This document shows positions 59,915 to 64,000 of a stretch of DNA of 64,000 nt, in pieces (within the stretch, counting starts at the first letter, position 1; the number at the start of each line of letters is the position of its first letter). Source of the stretch: Anas platyrhynchos. Its lineage: Eukaryota; Chordata; Aves; Anseriformes; Anatidae. The position numbers were made by a program, and so were the translations under genes. The stretch covers positions 198,780,501 to 198,844,500 of the forward strand of contig NC_092587.1 in assembly GCF_047663525.1 (NCBI RefSeq). The letters run 5' to 3'. The notes under the pieces were generated by a model, which saw only the letters and a list, made by a program, of their open reading frames with translations, did no database searches and was not told where the DNA came from.

Positions 59915-60622
59915 AATTGGAAAATGATGAAGTCATCTTGCAGCCTCCTCTTCTTCAGACTGGACACCCCAACGCTCCTCAGCCTCTTCTCAAAACAAAT
60001 GCCTTCCTGCCCTTTTGCCATCTTTGTTGGCCTCCTTTGGACTCTTACAAGGATATTAACATCCTTTTTTTCTATCATGGAGCCCAGAGCTGCACACAAT
60101 ATTGAAGGTGATGCCACACCTAGATGCGAGTGGTAGAATAGTGGGAGAATCACCACTTTTGACCAGCTGGCCATGCTGTCTTCAATGCACCCAAAAATGC
60201 GGTTTGTCCTCTTGGCTGCCAGGGCACACTGCTGGCTCATCTCACAGTTCAACCATCTGTCCAGAAGGGTGCTGTGAGGGACAGTATCAAAGGCCTTACT
60301 AAAATCCAGAAAGATCAAATCCATCACCCTCCCTTCATCCACCAAATGGGTTACCTTATCCTGGAAGGATATCAAATTACCAAGGCAGGACTTTCCCTTC
60401 AGGAAGCCATGTTGACTATGCCTGGTAATAGCTTTGTTCAATAACTGCCTTTCAATAACCCCCAGGACCATCTTCTCCATTACTTTTTCAGGGACTGAGG
60501 TCAGACTAATAGGTCTGTAGTTTCCTGGGTCTTCTCTCATGCCCTTTTTGTACATGGGTATAACACTGGCTAGCTTCCAGCCCTTCTCCCTGACTTTCAA
60601 GACAAGATTCAGAAGCATCAGA
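59915..60622 (-). mobile_element. CR1 LINE fragment with in-frame deleted reverse transcriptase
   Basis: A 249-codon minus-strand frame (60618-59869) runs through most of it. It includes the RT motifs GNYRPISLTSVPEKVMEK, HGFLKGKSCLGNL and DLIFLDFSKAFDTVPHS. It then jumps from LLDR directly to the late block MSQQCALAAKRTN, so the FADD active-site region and neighbours are missing although the frame is kept. The end block (VQRRPTKMAKGQEG) follows. It is a dead copy: no active site, no start and no 3' UTR. The + strand frames over it are shadows. Confidence 0.92.
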
Positions 60623-62470
60623 TTCAGTCAGAGAAACAAAATACCTGAATATAGAAAGGGATCAATTTTATATCTGAAAACAACCAGAAAGACAAACCTA
60701 AGATATCTATATGGCAAAGAAAAAATGAATAAAAAGACTTTAATTTGGAAGTGAGACAGGCCCATAAAACTATTAAATGTCTTTTTTCTTCAGTAAAGAG
60801 CTAAGAGTCAGTCCAGCTTGAGGGTTTTATTTCTTATACTCAAACGTAATGCTCTAAATATTCATATTCTGTGTTTGTGTTAGAGGTGGCAGATAAGGAA
60901 GAAAACAATCCAGAATACAAAGAAGCTTGCTGGGCTTGTATACTACTGTGAGACATTCAACAGAGTATTTATTTTCCCTTCGGTTGATTGTTGCATTACA
61001 AGACTATGAAATTTCCCATAGCAATGGGATCAAATGTTTTAAGTCATGCAACCTTCCCCCCCCCCCCCCCCCCCCCCCCCCCCCTTGAGTTGCTATTCTT
61101 TCTGCAAAAATGGCCTTTGAGATACTTTTGAAGGACATTTATCTACAGAGCAAACTGTAATTTCATTTGTGTCTTTCAGTGTTCCTTTCTGGTTTCAAAG
61201 ATTGCTTACATTTATTTTCTTTGCTTTACTTTGGTAATAGAATTAACAGTAGCAAGTTTTGATTTTCACTTAGGATTGGATTCAATACTCAATTTTTGCA
61301 GCGTTGACTGTGACAGCATCTTTCATGTGCTGGGGCTTATTAAGGCACAAGAGTCACAGAAATGGGTTAGACACCTCCTGTTCAAGATGTCCAGGAAAAG
61401 TTTTTATAAGAGCTATCATGCAGTAAGTGTATGTGAGAGGTAGTGGAAAAGTGAGGGGAGAGGACCCAAAGCAATAAAGGCACCATGTTAGTGGCAAGAT
61501 CCTTCACTTTTGGTCTTCCACAAGCCTTGGAGGAAATAAACAAGCAAACAAACAACATTTAAACACTTCAAACTGTACCTTCACCAACTTCCCAGCTAGC
61601 CACCATGAACAGGACCAAGATTCTTGCAGTTCGCTTTGTCTGGGGCTCTTAATTTTCTTCGTTTGGTAAATGGTTCTAGCAGCACTTCCCTAACTCAGAA
61701 AGATGCTGTGGAGAAAAACAAATAAAAGATGCCATGTTGAGTATTAACAGCCTTAAAATAGTGTAAGTAAACAGTCCTTCCCTAGTATTTAGATAACTAT
61801 CCAAAGTTAGGAAATAGAATATAATTTAAATAAGCTGCAGAAAATAAGCTGCAGAAACAGTAGTGCATCTAGTAACATGTCAAAGACTAAATGAACCTGT
61901 ATTCCCATCCTGATATTCAGAATTTCCTCCACCATTAAGGCAGGGTACATTCTTCAGGATGGCCTAAAGAATTTGCTCTGAACATGAAAGAAACCGAGTG
62001 AAAATGAAAAAGAAAGGAAAAGAAACGTGATCTAAAGTGCTATCACAATTTCTGAGGTGTTTTGTGTAGAACAACAGTCGTAAGAGAGATGAAAGTTAAA
62101 GGATTTATACCTAGAGACAGATAGACAGACACCATTTAACTCTGTTCTTTCACTTTTATTTTCTTTCCTATTTTTCAAACAGTTAACTTGATTCTTAGGC
62201 ATAATGGGGTCAGTTTCCCTGTTTCAGTACAATTAGTAAGTTGTCTGTGATTAGTCCTCTCTATCCAGTCTTACATCCTGATTGTTGGTTTCTTTGTATT
62301 TGTTGGATGGCTTTTCACCTGCTTCTTTTTCTCTGTCATTGCCTAGACTGCTTTTCAACACCTCCTATTCTCTAAAATTGCCAGGTCTCTGGGTGTCTGT
62401 TTGGATAGCAGATCACCTTCTACTGTTTGCAGCTGCTGCCTAAAAGAATATTGATCTTTTTTTTCTTTTC

Positions 62471-62501
<31 letters not shown>

Positions 62502-64000
62502 TTTCCAAAACACACTCTAGGATGAGAGGTGCAGAAATCAATATTTCATTAGGCAGACCAGAACACAGCAATGTCTGATCAACAGATCTGGGACAAGGAT
62601 TAGGTTTAGAATAAAAGGCAACAACAGCATCAGAGGTGGTCCAGGCATGGAGCTGGGACTGCTGGAGTTGCTTTGGTGGCAGAAGAACCTCCTTGTAGTG
62701 AGAGACTTAAGGCACTGCTTCTTATTTGTACCATGTACCTGTTGTCACTTGAACCATGGGAGAAGGGTGGAGTTGGACAAAAGCTTAAAAACAGCTGTGC
62801 TGGCTGTAAAGGCCAACTCTTGCTCCCTTGTCCCCTGGCAGAAATTTTCATCGCCGCATCTAGACTATACACATAAATGTTCTGGAATGACTGGAACAAA
62901 AGCAGGATGAGAATATGTCTGATCCAGCACACACTATGGACAGGACTTTTTATTCCTTACCTCTTACATACCTCTTATTTTTATTCCTTACCTCTTATAC
63001 AGAACAAATAGAAGAATTTTAACTGCTTGGCTGCAAATACTTTAAATAGTGAAACCTTGCAAACCAGCACATTTTGCCTGAAGAAGCAAGAGCTCAGTCA
63101 CATAAACTTCTGCAGGCACATCTGAAGGGATGGTGCTCTGGCAGAGAGGAAGGTGGGCATGGACTGAAAGCAGAAGCTTATTCAGGTGGAATGGCCAGGG
63201 CTGAGCATAAAACTTAGATTTATTTAATCCTGCTTTACAGAGAATCACTAGATATGGGCAGACACCTCCCAGTGAAACAGTGGACTCAATCCAAGATGCA
63301 GCTATCAAAGAAATCAGCAATATGGGTCAAATTTGGAAAAAAAAAAAAATCATTAAAAAGGAGAAAGAGCAATACAGAAAAAGAAAAACATTTCATTTTG
63401 ATATTTCCAGAACTAAATATTTTGATTTTTTTTTATGTCAAAACAGTATTTGCCTGTTCAAATTTGGCTTACTTCCCAAAAAAATCTATAGAGGATTTAA
63501 TAACCTAGTTTTGCTTTAGCTTTAGTTCAGGATGAAATAGAACAGCATTTTGTTTTGTTGTTGGTGATGGTGGTGGTATTTTTTTGTCTGAATTTTTAGT
63601 CTCAGCCACCTGAAATTCCATCTAGCACCAGTGCGGATAAGGACCATTCACCTATACCCATTTTATGCTTTTGTGGGCTTGGGTTCATCCCCTCTTTCCC
63701 ACTCCTATAAGATGATGATCTTAAGTCTCTGACAAAGTGCCTTTGTATGTTAATACATGTGAATATTAATGTATTTAGGTACAAACTGAGATAGTCATTA
63801 AGACATTCTTGAAAAAAAACTAAATGCTCCCATCTCAGAAGAGAAGCAGCGCATGGGTAAATGAAATGATTATCTGTCCATTAACAACAGAATACATAAT
63901 GGAAAAGACTTTTCTTGGGGGGGGGGCGGAGGGATGGATTTTTTTTTCTCTTTTTTTTTTTTTTTTCTCTGTTTGGTAACCTTCTTTTATTGTCAACAGA
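60623..64000. other. RAB38 intron 2 (inferred), distal part to window end
   Basis: Unique sequence with a 29-bp C run at 61056-61084, a T-rich tract at 62458-62504 and a G run near 63917-63926. A local duplication lies at 62947-62997. No gene or transposon recognised. Confidence 0.55.
61056..61084. repeat. Poly(C) run, 29 bp
   Basis: Uninterrupted C homopolymer, rare in vertebrate DNA and hard to sequence, so the true length is uncertain. The G-rich strand could form a quadruplex. Confidence 0.95.

Noticed and set aside
1..64000. tRNA, rRNA, CRISPR arrays, operons or prokaryotic-type mobile elements
   Set aside because: Nothing of the kind is visible. The sequence is a vertebrate nuclear locus, and the repeats are LINE, LTR and simple repeats.

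Overview
The window is vertebrate nuclear DNA and almost certainly avian. It is dominated by truncated CR1 LINE fragments whose 3' ends carry the bird-type ATTCTATG-like repeat. It has two solo LTRs of a retroviral family common in birds, no recognisable SINEs, and compact genes. I cannot name the species.

Two protein-coding genes are clear, both on the + strand. CTSC (cathepsin C / dipeptidyl peptidase 1) is complete at 7327-25751. Its seven coding exons join in frame to a 460-residue preproenzyme with signal peptide, exclusion domain, propeptide and a papain-fold catalytic domain with Cys, His and Asn in place. RAB38 starts at 45206. Its exons 1 and 2 (45206-45410, 53112-53392) encode residues 1-162, from the N terminus through the ETSAK motif. 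The last exon, with the hypervariable tail and prenylation motif, was not found and presumably lies beyond 64000. The order and direction CTSC then RAB38 match the mammalian arrangement. Both genes serve the endolysosomal system: CTSC as a lysosomal protease, RAB38 as a small GTPase of lysosome-related organelles such as melanosomes. Nothing here shows co-regulation.

Layout: 1-7180 is the CTSC upstream flank, with CR1 pieces, an unidentified exon-like segment on the minus strand (1070-1227), and a degenerate minisatellite split by a CR1 and abutting the promoter. About 7185-7540 is the CTSC CpG island and exon 1. Positions 9017-19253 are CTSC intron 2, the main site of transposon insertion (two LTRs and five CR1 pieces). 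Exons 3-7 lie at 19254-25751, followed by a 3' UTR with two poly(A) signals. Positions 26400-45000 are intergenic, with CR1 pieces at 33.3, 37.8-38.8 and 40.0-40.8 kb. From 45.2 kb to the end is RAB38. Its intron 1 opens with a TTCC microsatellite, and the following ~18 kb holds no CR1 that I can see. Two CR1 copies (59.1 and 59.9-60.6 kb) lie in intron 2.

I found no convincing new molecular system. The observations most worth a second look are the orphan minus-strand exon-like segment, a CR1 copy with a 17-bp target-site duplication, the interrupted minisatellite at the CTSC promoter, a template-switch-like duplication in CTSC intron 2, an overlapping upstream ORF at the RAB38 start, and a weak CTSC donor fused to an unstable A-rich repeat.
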